A stretch of DNA of 64,000 nt, from NCBI RefSeq assembly GCF_037325665.1, contig NC_090258.1:39295054-39359053 (forward strand), read 5' to 3'. Numbering within the stretch: the first letter of the stretch is position 1; each line of letters starts with the position of its first letter. A model generated the notes under the pieces. That model was not told where the DNA came from, did not search any database, and saw only the letters and a list, made by a program, of their open reading frames with translations. Shown piece after piece: positions 32,112 to 43,214 of the stretch. The translations under genes were made by a program, and so were the position numbers. The stretch is from Littorina saxatilis (lineage: Eukaryota > Mollusca > Gastropoda > Littorinimorpha > Littorinidae).

Positions 32112-32515
32112 AAACTAGATGAATACCCGCTTCGCCGGGTACGGCTGCGCCGGGAAGAAGTTGAGCCGAATACCCGGCAGCGCCGGTTCGGCCGGCGCAC
32201 CGCACGGAGGAAGGGAGACAAACGCGGCTGAAAACACTGGAGAAGATAAGGAAGAGTTACTGGGAATGGATCGAGAGAAAAACCAAAATCGGTTCAGCGC
32301 TGCGCGCGAAAAACCAACATCGGTTCAGCGCTGCGCGCTGAGAGCACGTGTTGAAATATTTCATCGCTGAGGTTGTGTCCAGGGTGTAGCTGAATACGGT
32401 CTCCAAATTTGAAAAAGATCCACCGAGAACTTTGGCTTGGCATCGCGGACACACACACACACACACACAGACAGACAGACAGACACAAGTCGTATATATA
32501 TATATAGATAGATAA
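32112..32515 (+). repeat. Second microsatellite-bearing repeat family, copy 1
   Basis: It starts ACTAGATGAATACCCG with a TACCCG...CGGGTA hairpin and contains CGGTTCAGCGCTGCGCGC twice. It reaches AAATTTGAAAAAGATCCACC, then CA/CAGA microsatellite and GTCGTATATATATATAGATA. It matches 60880-61200 in the same order. Confidence 0.8.
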
Positions 32516-32988
32516 CTCATACTATTTCAACAAAAACAGCACAAACACGACTATTATCAACAACACAGAACGGGAGGTAAGTCTTCAAAGACGCACCAAG
32601 TGTGCGTTCCCGTTTTTGGACGCCATTTTTGCTAGCATTTTCACAGTAAATCTTAATATTTCCATATCTATTGAATGATTTTGGTATTTTCTTTCTGGCA
32701 TGTACTGGGTGCTTTGTGACCAGTTTCTCCCTTAGACTGTATTGAAAAATGCGTCCGTGTGAGCTGACCCCCACTTGTGACCAGTAGCAAAGAACAACTC
32801 ATATACCGTAAAGTACCTTGTAAGCGCCCACCACCCCTGTGCACCAATTCCGACCCAAAGTAGGGGGTGGGCGCTTACTAGGTACTACACCCTATGCACG
32901 AGCATCTTTGATCTCTTCGTAATCATATCTTCTTTCTTTTTTCATCTTCCATTGTTTTTCTTGTTCGTGTTGTCATTAGAAGAGTTTT

Positions 32989-33352
32989 GGCCAACAAAAT
33001 TTTTTGTCTGTTTCTGGTAACATGGCTAAAAAAAATAGGGTCGGTAGGTAGGGAGTTTTTTTATTTTTTTAAAATTTTTTTTTTTTACCCCAAATGTAGA
33101 CCAATAAAACTAACTTTAAAAATCGCGCAAAGAGACTGGATTCACTATACATAGAGACAAGACACTCAACACATTTACAAGTCGTCAGCGGACTTTCGTT
33201 TTCACACGTTTTTGTTGTTCATTTTCTCACCCTGTCCTTTACCACCAAAAAAAAAATAAAAAAAAATTTCAGTTTGAAAAAAAAAGTTTAGGGTCCGCGA
33301 CGAAATTTAGGGTCGGTCGGGTGACCAGAAACAGACAATTTTTTTTTTGGCC
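32989..33352. mobile_element. 364-bp inverted-repeat element
   Basis: Left GGCCAACAAAATTTTTTGTC, then TGTTTCTGG, pairs with right CCAGAAACAGACAATTTTTT, then TTTTGGCC. The interior is AT-rich with GGGTCGGT near both ends. It has no coding capacity. Confidence 0.7.
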
Positions 33353-33412
33353 TTAGGGAGACAAATGTCGTCGCATCCTTTTCTTGTCTATTTTACTTGG
33401 CCAAAGACTGTT

Positions 33413-36411
33413 TTCAATCAATCAATCAATATGAAGCTTATATAGCGCGTATTCCGTGGGTACAGTTCTAAGCGCTTGTCGAAGAGTTGTCAACACAGGA
33501 CTAACAAAGAAACTAACATCTTCAGACGGACACGAACCCTATCACACACTAGCAAACCCTGGTAAACAAACAACTGTTTAACAACAATGTACACATCAAT
33601 AGCTAGGTCCAAACAAAATAATATTAAGCACAAAGAAAACACCTCTCACAGAGCACAGCACAAGAATGTCTTTTGGGGCACAACACATCACGTCGAGCAT
33701 GAAAGTCGCAGCCAGCTACGGGAAGAACTGAGTCTTCAACCTACTCTTGAACGCGTCAAGAGAGGGGCTCTGGCGAAGCTCAAGCGGCAGGGAGTTCCAG
33801 ACGGAGGGGCCCGCGGAGGGAAATGCACGCTGACCAGCAGATGCGAGTTTCGAGCGAGGGATGTGGAGGCGGAGAGGGTCAGCAGCAGAACGAAGGGGAC
33901 GGTCGGAGGGCTGGGTGTACAGGTCCAGGGAGGATTGAAGGTACTCGGGAGCAGAGTCGTTGAGACACTTGTAGACCAGAGTGGACAGTTTGTAGGAGAT
34001 TCGGGTGTTGACAGGGAGCCAGTGCAAGGAGCGAAGTAGGGGGGTGATGTGGTCTCGCTTCGTCTTCCTCAACGTCAGCCTGGCAGCGGCGTTCTGGACT
34101 CGTTGTAGGCCATGAATGGATGAGGCGGGGAGGCCAGCCAGAAGGGAGTTGCAGTAGTCCAGACGACTGAAGATTAGGGAGACAACCAGCTTGACACAGG
34201 CGTCGTGGGTGAGGTAGCGACGGATGGAGGCGATGCGTCGTAGGTGGAAAAAGCAGGTCTTGATGATGAAGGAGATGTGTGTCTGCATGGAGAGAGTGGA
34301 GTCGAGAAAGACGCCAAGGCTCTTGACAGCAGGGGAGAATGGAACAGTCGCGTCATCCAGCTGGAGGTCGGTCACAGTGAGGGAAGCAATCTTCTGTCGT
34401 GTTCCAACGAGAAGGGCCTCCGTCTTCTCACTGTTCAGCTTCAGCTTGTTCTCAGTCATCCAGTTCTTGATGTCAGTGAAACAACTGGAGATGGATCCAA
34501 GGAGATCGTCAACGTCCTCCGGCTTGGCGCTGTTCTGGAGCTGCGTGTCATCGGCAAAGGAGTTGTAGTTCAGGCCGTGGCGTTCGATGACCAGGGAGAG
34601 GGGTTGGGTGTACAGGGTGAAAAGGACAGGGCCGAGGACAGATCCTTGTGGGACGCCGAAGCGGACAGGGACAGGCTGAGAAGAGAACGAATCAGTGGTG
34701 ACAGTCTGAGAGCGGTTCTGGAGGTAGTTCCTAAACCAAGAGAGGGCGGTGTCGTGAATGCCGAACGTGGAACTGAGGCGATCGACGAGTAGCTGGTGGT
34801 CGATCGTGTCGAAGGCCGCGGAAAGGTCCAGCAGCACAAGGGCAGAGACGAGACCGCTATCTGTTGCGTTCAGGAGGTCCGTGGTGATTCGCAGGAGCGC
34901 CGTCTCGGTGCTGTGGTGAGGGCGGTACGCTGACTGGTACACTGGCATCAGCGAGTTCCGAGACAGGTGGGCGCTCAACTGCTCCAGGATGATACGCTCC
35001 AGAAGCTTGGAGAGGAAGGGCAGGTTGGACACAGGACGGTAGTTCTTCAACTCGTTGACGTCAAGGCCGGGCTTCTTGATGAGTGGGCGGACAACGGCAG
35101 ACTTGAAGCAGTCGGGAACGACGCCTGTGGCCAGGGATATGTTGATGATATCTGTGATAGACGGCAGGAGCTTGTCCAGACACTTGGTGAAGAGGAAGCC
35201 TGGCAGGGGATCTAGCTCGCAGGTCTTGATGGCCGTCTTGGTGATGAGTCGCTTGACGTGGTTTTGAGTGACAGGCTGAAAGCACGTGAGGGGGGAGCCG
35301 GAGAAGGAAGGGGAGGGTGGGGACGGGACGAAGGGCTGCTGATCGAGTGTTTTCCGAAGCTTGTCAATCTTGTCCTTGAAGAACTCCGAGAATAACTCCG
35401 GGATATCCTGTGGTGGGTGAGCAGTGGGTAAGGGGGCAGCGGGGGAGGAGCCCAGGAGAGAGGACATGATGGAGAACAGCTCCCTGGATGATGAGGCGTT
35501 GACGATGCAGTCGTGGAAGTGCTCGATCTTGGCAGCAGTGATGGCTTGCGTGACTCGAAGCACCGCATCCCTGAGAATCTGCTTATGAACCTCCAGGCCA
35601 GAGTGTCGCCATGCACGCTCCGCTCGCCGTCTCTCGATCTTGGCGGCTGTGATGTCCTCAGAGAACCAGGGAGCCGGCTGTCGCTCAGAGACTGCGCATA
35701 GAGATGGCGGGGCGTGTTTGTCGAGGAGCTGGCGCAGAGTCAAGCTGAAGAAATGGGCGGGGTCAGTGGACGGGTCTCGCTGGGCAAGCAGCAGGGCAGC
35801 TTCGTCTCCAAAAGCATCTGTCTCAATGTCTCGTAGCTTGCGACGTGTGACCATCTTCCGCTTCTGTGCTGGCTTGGTGATGTTGACGAGGAAGTTGATG
35901 GCGGTGTGGTCGGAGACAAGATGGTCGTTGGCGACGAGGCTGGAAACCAGATTGTCCGAGGGTCGAATGACAATCCAATCCAGGATGTGGCCACGGGAGT
36001 GGGAGGGAAAAGGAACGACCTGGTCCACACTGTAGCTGTCCAACAGCGCACGGGCCCGCTTGGTGTCAGCGTTGGCAGGGCAGTCCCAGTGGATGTTAAA
36101 GTCACCGAGGACGATGGCGCTATGGGACGTCACGTTGTAGTGGTCGAGGGCTTGGGAGAACTCGTCGAAGAAAGTAGAGTCCTTCAGCTTGTTCTTGGTG
36201 TTAGGGGGAGGGCGATATATACACAGGAAGGTGAGGGTGGTGGTGGTGGCGACCGTCATCTCCACAGCTTCGAAGGTGGTGTGGGGGAAGGGGAGGCTGT
36301 CCGAAAAGGACGCTGCAGCATGCATGTGGTCCTTGTAGACGACGGCGATGCCTCCACCACGCCCAGCCGGGCGGGGGAAGGAGACTGTCTTGTACCTCTC
36401 ACTTTTCGGCA
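33413..36411 (-). mobile_element. L2/CR1-type LINE, 5'-truncated
   Basis: It covers ORF2 plus a 3' UTR that ends in AAGCTTCATATTGATTGATT repeats (33416-33432), the type of 3' end known for L2/CR1 elements. The 5' end stops in a GA microsatellite at 36411. It lies within the inverted ends 32804/36985. Confidence 0.85.
33716..36390 (-). CDS. LINE ORF2: endonuclease and reverse transcriptase
   Basis: An uninterrupted frame enters from the GA tract and ends at 33716. The endonuclease is visible from GRGGGIAVVYKDH, through VLGDFNIHWD, to SDHTAINF. The reverse transcriptase shows YRPVSNLPFLSKLLERI, LLDLSAAFDTIDH (motif A), GVPQGSVLGPVLFTLY (motif B) and SFADDTQL (motif C), then LDYCNSLLAGLP and VWNSLPLELR near the end. 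It has about 870 or more residues with no stop, so this copy is young. About the first 60 residues of the endonuclease are absent. Confidence 0.92.
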
Positions 36412-36422
36412 GAGAGAGAGAC

Positions 36423-36475
<53 letters not shown>

Positions 36476-36488
36476 AGAGAGAGATCAC

Positions 36489-36521
<33 letters not shown>

Positions 36522-36582
36522 AGAGAGAGAGAGAAATCAGAGAGAGAGAGAGAGATCAGAGAGAGAGAGAGAGCTTCTTCTT
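36411..36582. repeat. GA microsatellite with ATC interruptions
   Basis: GA runs broken by AATCAGA and GATCA, between the LINE 5' end and the pogo transposase start. Confidence 0.95.
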
Positions 36583-36759
36583 TTCCTTTCCGGCCTGGTG
36601 ACGTAACAGGGTATCGCGATTCTCTCGCCATTCTCGTATCCTTTTTCTATCTACCCCAAACTCACTTGTTGTTTGCGACACATTTCCATTGGCGTTATTA
36701 ATCAAATAGTCAAGAGCTGACAGCTTAAATGCAACGGTGTACGATTTGATCCGCGGCAT
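36556..36759 (-). pseudogene. Pogo-like transposase N-terminus only
   Basis: The ATG at 36759 opens MPRIKSYTVAFKLSALDYLI, then VSQTTSEFGVDRKRIREWRE, which matches the first helix-turn-helix of pogo-type (BrkDBD/CENP-B-like) transposases. The frame ends in the GA tract after about 60 residues, and the remaining domains are not present. Confidence 0.75.
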
Positions 36760-36989
36760 CTTGTAATCATTGACTTGCAGGCGTTTGATATGGTTTGCAA
36801 GAGCGGAGGGAAATCAGTCACAAAACTAGCAGATCAAGTGCGGAATTTTTATTACCCCTGATTTCAATGGTGCAAAGTGGGGGGGTGGGCGCTTACAAGG
36901 TACTATACCCTATGCACGGTTTTGGACTAAAAGTGGGGGGTGGGCGCTTACTCGATACTGGGCGCTTACAAGGTACTTTACGGTATATA

Positions 36990-37054
36990 CACACATACAC
37001 CAGACCCTCATCTCGATTCCCTGTCAACGTTAAAACATTTAGTCAAAATTTGAC
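36990..37054 (-). mobile_element. Helentron-like repeat, terminal fragment
   Basis: CACATACACCAGACCCTCAT...CGATTCCC and ACATTTAGTCAAAATTTGAC match the family terminus. It is cut off by the TTAA element at 37055. Confidence 0.75.
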
Positions 37055-38374
37055 TCGTAAATCATCACAGAGCTCCCCGAGCGTCTACACACAGTACAAG
37101 CATACTTTCATTTGAACGCTCACCGAACGGGAACATCCTGGCTGCTTTCTGTCGAGCGTGAGAAATTTTCAAAGAATTTATTTTCGTGGACTTGGTCCTC
37201 TACAACAATGGCGCCTCGTTTTGGTGCTGGACGGCTGTTATGAATATTCAATACCGGAAATCACGCCCGGACAGTAAGCCCCCCGTAAACCATCACAGAT
37301 ACTGTCAGGCTTTTACACACAGTACAAACACCCTTCCATTTGAACGCTCAACAAACGGGAACATTCTAGGTGCCCTACGTAAAGAGCGAGCAATTTTTAA
37401 AGAATTAATTTTGCAGATTGTCTCGAACACTTTTTGGACCCATCCTGAACTCAGGTCAAAAATGAGTTACTACACTTCGGGTCTCATTCTATCGATGTAA
37501 ACTGGCGATAGCCATGGATCGATGATTATCAGAATGTTTTTGGACCGTGGTGCGTTTTTGCGCTAGACCTAACTTTTAAAATCTAAATAATAAGAATAAG
37601 AATAAGAATAAGAATACTTTATTATCTCATAGAGAAATTCAGGGGTGGTACATAACAATAATACAAACAAAACATTGATGTTACATAAAACATATAGCAC
37701 TATATAACATGGACATCTTTAAAGCACTGCGCTTACATATTCTCGCACACCTACGCGTATAACGAACTATGGCTAAACATCATTGCAAAATATCATAACA
37801 TACAATATATCGCAGGAAATATACTGTTGTACATAAAACCAATACATACATGTACATTACTACTGATTGCACTGGCAGACAGCTTCTTACACAAACATTC
37901 TTTAATCATAAAAGAATTCTTTTTTCATCAAGACAAGATCAGTACAATTCGAAGTTGTGAAAGTTTGAAAAAAGAAAAGCCCGGAAGCAGGGTCACGCAA
38001 GGGTCGTAGCAGACGACGGTTTATGCATATTGCCGTTCCTCTCAACAGTCAAAAGTCATCGCTAGAGTTCTTGTGAACCACAGCCGTTTGTTTCGTGCAT
38101 AAAAACGTGCTATTGTAAATAAGCTCACATCGAGTCGCATTCAAATGACTAACTGACGACTACATTGTGAAAAAGGGAAACTGGATCAGACGGGTTCACG
38201 ATGGCTCATGGGTAAGATAAACCACGCAAAAATAAATTATTTGAAAATTGTTCGCTCTTTACGGAGGGCACCTAGGATGTTCTCAATCGGTGAGTGTTTA
38301 AATGAAAGGGTGTTTGTACTGTGTGTAAAAGCCTGACCGTATCTGTGATGGTTTACGGGAGGCTTACTGTGCCT
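37055..38374. mobile_element. TTAA-flanked long-TIR element, copy 2
   Basis: It is collinear with 14615-15912 but lacks the first ~25 bases on the left and lacks the MITE. It ends TTACTGTGCCT followed by TTAA at 38375. It carries its own insertion at 37591-37885. The short frames in it are incidental. Confidence 0.9.
37591..37885 (-). mobile_element. LINE 3' end inserted in the TTAA element
   Basis: On the minus strand it ends GAATTTCTCTATGAGATAAT, then AAAG and repeated TATTCT units, the 3' terminus style of CR1/L2 or related LINEs. Copy 1 of the host element lacks it, which bounds the insertion. Confidence 0.75.
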
Positions 38375-38384
38375 TTAAAAATTA

Positions 38385-39345
38385 ATTTAAAAGTTTGGTT
38401 ATTAAAAATCTCAAAATGCTAATTAAAATTAAAATTTAAGTAATCGATCCAAAAATGATTTCATCTTATTCTCCTTTGTTTCCGGATTCCAAAAACATAT
38501 AGATATGTTATGTTTGGATACAAAAACAAGCTCAGAAAATTAAAAAGAATACAGAAAAGCGTACTTTCCAGCGGGGCTCACACACGGGCGGAGCAAGGAA
38601 ATTGTCTCCGTTCTCCACCTGCCCTCTCACACACACCCTCCGATCCTGCTCCGGTAGGGGATTCCCCTATGATATGACATAGTTTCTCTACTCGCGCTGC
38701 CCGTTATTTGACACAGACATCAACACGGTGATCGCTGCACTAAATTCACGTGCAAACTGTAGTGACTCCAATGTGTTGGCAAGTGGTGACCCATTTTGTA
38801 GTTATTCGGCAAACTTGCGCGCAAAAGAGCACGGTTTTAAAACACAGTCTAGTTGAATCGCCGCGCAAGATCTGGATAGGCTTCTTTCGATGCCGAACGA
38901 TTGTAAAAAAAATTGTACAGCCTGATTCCACAGACATTCATGGTACTCCAGTTGCTCGATGAAATCGAACGTCTCTTCATCGGTCATCGGAGGCGCCATG
39001 TTTTCGATCAGTTACCTTGGGGGAACAAGGGAAGCAACTCACATATTATTTCCGGAGAAAGTGATGAGTGCGCTGATTGGCTGCACCGCTGCACCGGAGC
39101 CAAAAAATAGAAACGTGTCCTATTCCTTGCTCCGCACCGCACACACCACTTTCTCCACTCCTGCAACGGAAGTAGCGTCATCTCTCCGCCTGGTGCAGCA
39201 TACTCCACCCTTGCTCCGCTTGCTCCGCCTGTGTGTGAGCCCCCCTGTACGCAATAGAAGCTACCGCGCTTTACCGGCTTGTCAATTTCATTTTGTTTTG
39301 CATGTGAAAAATGAGCGATTTCCTTGTCGCGGGGATTGTCAATCA
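38385..39345 (+). mobile_element. Helentron-like repeat, split copy
   Basis: The two pieces 38385-38572 and 39248-39345 match the family in reverse orientation (CCAAAAACATATAGATATG on the left, CTACCGCGC and TTGTCAATTTCA on the right). A 675-bp inverted-repeat element separates them. Confidence 0.65.
38573..39247. mobile_element. ~675-bp TIR element (GGGGCTCACACAC ends)
   Basis: Left GGGGCTCACACACGGGCGGA and right TCCGCCTGTGTGTGAGCCCC are inverted. Further GGAGCAAGGA/TCCTTGCTCC copies lie inward. The host sequence on both sides belongs to the Helentron-like family, with GTAC at both junctions. No transposase is present. Confidence 0.75.
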
Positions 39346-39349
39346 TTGA

Positions 39350-40310
39350 CGAAGGGGATTGGCGTCTGTAACGTGACTTCTGTCAACCAGCCTGTGGCTT
39401 TTGCAATCACAGACCCGTCTGGAGAAAAGTTGAAACAATCAACTGATAATCCTGGTTTAAATCGATAATTGACGAGTGTGTACTTCTTCTTGCCTGTGAA
39501 CTCGCAAACGAATGGTGCGTGTCTTTGGCTATGTAAATATATATTTTTACAGCTGGAAAGCGCTTATTGCAATGTCCGCATCTCACGTTTTTCATTGATT
39601 CTTGTCATCCTCGAACAGCAAATTGAGAGATTGCTTCATGTATTCTCGATCAATGCATCAGTGGCGTGTGTCGTACATTGTAACTGACACGCTGCAGTAA
39701 GACAGACAGACAGAGAAGAGGCGGGATAGAAGTACATTGAAAGGAGAGGTATCTTTGTCTAATTGCTGTAGAACCATACCCCATTCAAAGCATGTCAGAC
39801 TTCAAACTTTTTGAATAAAACAGAAGAAAACCATCTTGGAAAAAAACTTAAGCCTACTTGTTTTTGACTCACACAAACGCACATACAAACACACAAACAA
39901 ACAAACAAACAAACAAACAAACGAACGAACAAACAAAAAGTTATTCCCTCACTAAAACAAGTGTTAGTTTTGTTTTGTTAAATTGCATTTCGAAAGATAC
40001 ATTTAAAAATGTGTTGACCTATCACCTGATTATAACGATTTTATCACACAGCATCTGCTTTTTTCTGAGTGGCACATCTGAAATTTCAAGAAATAAAGAG
40101 TACATAATTTGAACAGGTTTCACACAAGTTCAGATCTTTGAAATGGCATTGTGTAAGGAAACTGGACGAAGACACACTTATCAAAATGTTTGCTCTTCAG
40201 TAAGATTTTAAACAGGGATGGTATTGCACCAGAAAACCCACAGTCGCATGTTGTTGCACTCATGAACAACATGAATTATGGGTAATACATAAGTCGAATT
40301 AGGAGTATTA
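39350..40310. other. Non-coding stretch with an AAAC microsatellite
   Basis: An ACAA/AAAC run lies at 39888-39936. Nothing else is recognised. Confidence 0.5.
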
Positions 40311-40339
40311 AAATGCTAATTGCACTAGCTTCCTACCAA

Positions 40340-41045
40340 AATCACGAACGTCATGAAAAACGTACGAACGGAAACAATTTGATGAAAGTGGTACGAACGG
40401 ACACAGTTGTTTTGGTCAAAATCAGTACAAACGGACACAAAACTGTTTTTTGCAAATTCAATTCATCTTATGGTTCACATAGGTCCAACATCACACGCAT
40501 TCGTACTTTGTGCTATTTGAAGACCATTGGAACACACAGAACTTGTAGTGGGGGCCTGTTTCACTCTGATCTGACGATTGTGTACGAACGGAAACGCTTT
40601 TCGTACGAACGGAAACATGCACTTTAGTACGAACGGAAACATGGTGTATGAACGGAAATTGCATGTTTTCAAAAGACAAGTGATTGTACAAAAGCCATGG
40701 GTTTCTATAAACTTCTGTTCAAGCGAAATGTTGTAACAGTGGTTTTGGTGATCATGTGCAAATCAGGGGTCAGATTCGATAACATAGGGAGAAAAACAAG
40801 AAAATGTAAAATAATTAGGCAATTCTGCCACGTTCGGCCCGCGTGTGTAATCATGAGGATTACGAGCACCTTGGTACTTATCGTACACATAGCCCAACCA
40901 ATTAGCTACCTTATTCTTGCAATATCACAATTGCTGCCCACACGACTTTCGCCACGTTTTTTCCCCAAGCAAGTGCCAAAAACGAGGCTGTATGAACAGA
41001 AATATCCTGCGGATGAACGGAAACATCCGGTGTATGAACGGAATC
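40340..41045. repeat. Dispersed short motif TACGAACGGAAACA, ten copies
   Basis: Ten similar 13-14-base sites, all in one orientation, start near 40363, 40392, 40426, 40583, 40604, 40628, 40646, 40990, 41011 and 41032. They form three groups separated by about 150 and 340 bases. They look like binding-site arrays in the subterminal region of a DNA transposon, but no ends or coding region were found. Confidence 0.75.
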
Positions 41046-41069
41046 AGTTGACACACCGTGAGATTTAAC

Positions 41070-41660
41070 AGGCATATTTCTGGTTGTATGAGACTTCGCA
41101 CTTTTCATGGTCCCTGTTTGCCATATAGGCTGTACGGACAATTTGAAACAAATTAAAACAACCGCACTTTTGGTTTAACAAATTTTTTATTCAGAATTTC
41201 TTCGCATGAACAGTTCAAAACAGACAGCTAGGACACGCACTCAAACAAATGCTTATATCACGTGACCAGAACAATACTAAATTACACACATTTTCGTAAT
41301 GGTGGACATAACAACAATAAACCAGAAGAACAAATTGAAAGAATGGGGATGGGGAACTAAATAGGAACAGAAGAATCTACAGAAGAGAAAAAAGAAAAGG
41401 GAGGGGGAGGGGGAGGGGGGAGAAAGTACAAACAACCACAAGGAGAGACTAGGACGAAAGCGCGTAGCAAGAAAACATCAAGTCTAAGACAAGCAACATG
41501 TAAATTCAAGTAAATGTAACAATTTTTTGATGGAAGGCAGTAATTCGTTAAAATATAAAATACAAGACAAACGATGATAATCATTACTTATACGCTGCTT
41601 ATGTAATCAAATACGATAACACAGAGAGAGGCAGTGTGGAGGTACACATACGCCTGCCCA
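41070..41660. other. Non-coding stretch, nothing recognised
   Basis: AT-rich with GGGAGG units at 41399-41421. Confidence 0.4.
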
Positions 41661-41667
41661 CACACAT

Positions 41668-43044
41668 CAGGCCCTTCAATCAGGGGTGGGCTTATGATAT
41701 GCTGGGTGATCTTAGAATAACCCTTTTTAGCGGATGAGCGTATGATACGAAGAGCGGGGCACGAGGTGAGTGTCTGCAGAAAAAATGTAATAACTCCTAA
41801 AATACTAATTATCCTGCAACCATATTACAGTTGTCAAAACCCGAAATGTAGCGCTACTTATTCACGTTGCTCTTTTTACAAAAAAATGCGTATTTATTGA
41901 ATAACTATCCAAAACACAAGGCAGGTCGCTGATTTGTGGTCGGGTGCTCTTATGAAATACCCCCTGTGCGCTTATGATAGCTTGATTTTCGGATCGGATG
42001 CGCTTATGACTGTTTTTTTGCTGCGCTGCCTAGTTTTTTGCTTGATGACCTGAATGATCTTAATTAAATGTTCTCATGGTAGATGGGCATCAAGGAAACT
42101 TCGTTTGCCTCAGGGACACAGAAGGAAGAGAACTGAAGAAAGTAGAAATTTGTACAGGGATAGAAAGAATTTTTGTAAAGCAGAGATCACAAGACTGGTT
42201 CCAGATTCGACAAACAGCGAGGGCAACTGGCAGCACCCTGCACAAAGCACTCGGTTTGGACACTATGAAGAAGCAGATTGAGCACATGAACCAGTTGGCA
42301 GGAATCCCTGTTGCGGGCAGTAATAAAGACACAACTGACACAGTGTTGCAAAAAAACTTTGAGCATGGGATCAAAAATGAAATAAATGCTCTAGCGACAC
42401 TAGTTGAGAAAGTTCTACCTGCATATTACCCTCACATCGTTTATTACGAGGAGGGTGAAAAATCGAATGCTTTTGTGCATAGCCTCCGCTTGCATGTCTC
42501 CGTGTTAAGCTGAACAAAACAATACCGAAGCTTATGTGCTTCATGTTTATCAACTGTGTGGGTTATGATTTCTTTGAAGATGGAGAACCCTTCTCCACAA
42601 TGGTAACATCTATAATCCATGATCTGTAAAATGAGAACATTTAATTAAGATCATTCAGGTCATCAAGCAAAAAACTAGGCAGCGCAGCAAAAAACCAGTC
42701 ATAAGCGCATATCCGATCCGAAAAATCAAGCTATCATAAGCGCACAGGGGGGTATTTCATAAGAGCACCCGACCACAAATCAGCGACCTGCCTTGTGTTT
42801 TGGATAGTTATTCAATAGATACGCCTTTTTTCGTAAAAAGAGCAACGTGAATAAGTAGCGCTACATTTCGGGTTTTGACAACTGTAATATGGTTGCAGGA
42901 TAATTAGTATTTTAGGAGTTATTACATTTTTTCTGCAGACACTCACCTCGTGCCCCGCTCTTCGTATCATACGCTCATCCGCTAAAAAGGGTTATTCTAA
43001 GATCACCCAGCATATCATAAGCCCACCTCTGATTGAAGGGCCTG
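41668..43044. mobile_element. 1.38-kb transposon with ~410-bp inverted repeats and a YqaJ-type gene fragment
   Basis: The arms 41668-42077 and 42631-43044 are near-identical inverted copies starting CAGGCCCTTCAATCA, with only a handful of differences and one-base indels. The 4-bp flank ACAT is present on both sides (41664-41667, 43045-43048). Each arm repeats GCGCTTATGA-like motifs. The 550-bp centre holds a 145-codon frame. The superfamily is not assigned. Four-base duplications occur in Sola, Ginger and some Academ elements. Confidence 0.9.
42076..42513 (+). CDS. YqaJ/lambda-exonuclease-like nuclease fragment
   Basis: The frame opens at the inner edge of the left arm. Residues 37-62 (QRSQDWFQIRQTARATGS then LHKALGLD) and 94-127 (NFEHGIKNEINALATLVEKV...YYEEG) fit the N-terminal half of YqaJ-type PD-(D/E)XK nucleases. 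In that family an R-S-x-x-W...R motif and an (E/H)xGxxNE segment precede the catalytic D and ExK. The latter residues would follow the YYEEG point and are absent, so the product could not be an active nuclease of this type. The last ~17 residues look like out-of-family sequence. It is either the remnant of the element's own gene or a captured piece. Confidence 0.65.
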   Translation: MVDGHQGNFVCLRDTEGRELKKVEICTGIERIFVKQRSQDWFQIRQTARATGSTLHKALGLDTMKKQIEHMNQLAGIPVAGSNKDTTDTVLQKNFEHGIKNEINALATLVEKVLPAYYPHIVYYEEGEKSNAFVHSLRLHVSVLS

Positions 43045-43214
43045 ACATATACACTATCAATGCGTGAACACATCCATCAAATCAGTTGGCCAGATTTGAC
43101 AATAAACGATTGGACCGACTCAAATATCAATATATTATTACGAACAGAATATTGCTCGCTACCTTTTAATAATATTTCCACGCGTCTGAGGTGAACAGGC
43201 AACGAATTGATTGT

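Larger units (their letters stand above)
32804..36985. mobile_element. Pogo-like transposon remnant, split by a LINE
   Basis: The inverted ends CCGTAAAGTACCTTGTAAGC (32806) and its complement (ending 36983) are flanked by TA. Both ends repeat GGTGGGCGCTTAC internally. Inside are only a transposase N-terminus (36556-36759), a LINE, a 364-bp inverted-repeat element and a GA tract. The rest of the transposase is missing. Confidence 0.75.

Noticed and set aside
33587-34039. Plus-strand frames opposite the LINE ORF2 (33.6-36.6 kb)
   Set aside because: They are antisense shadows of a clear reverse transcriptase frame.
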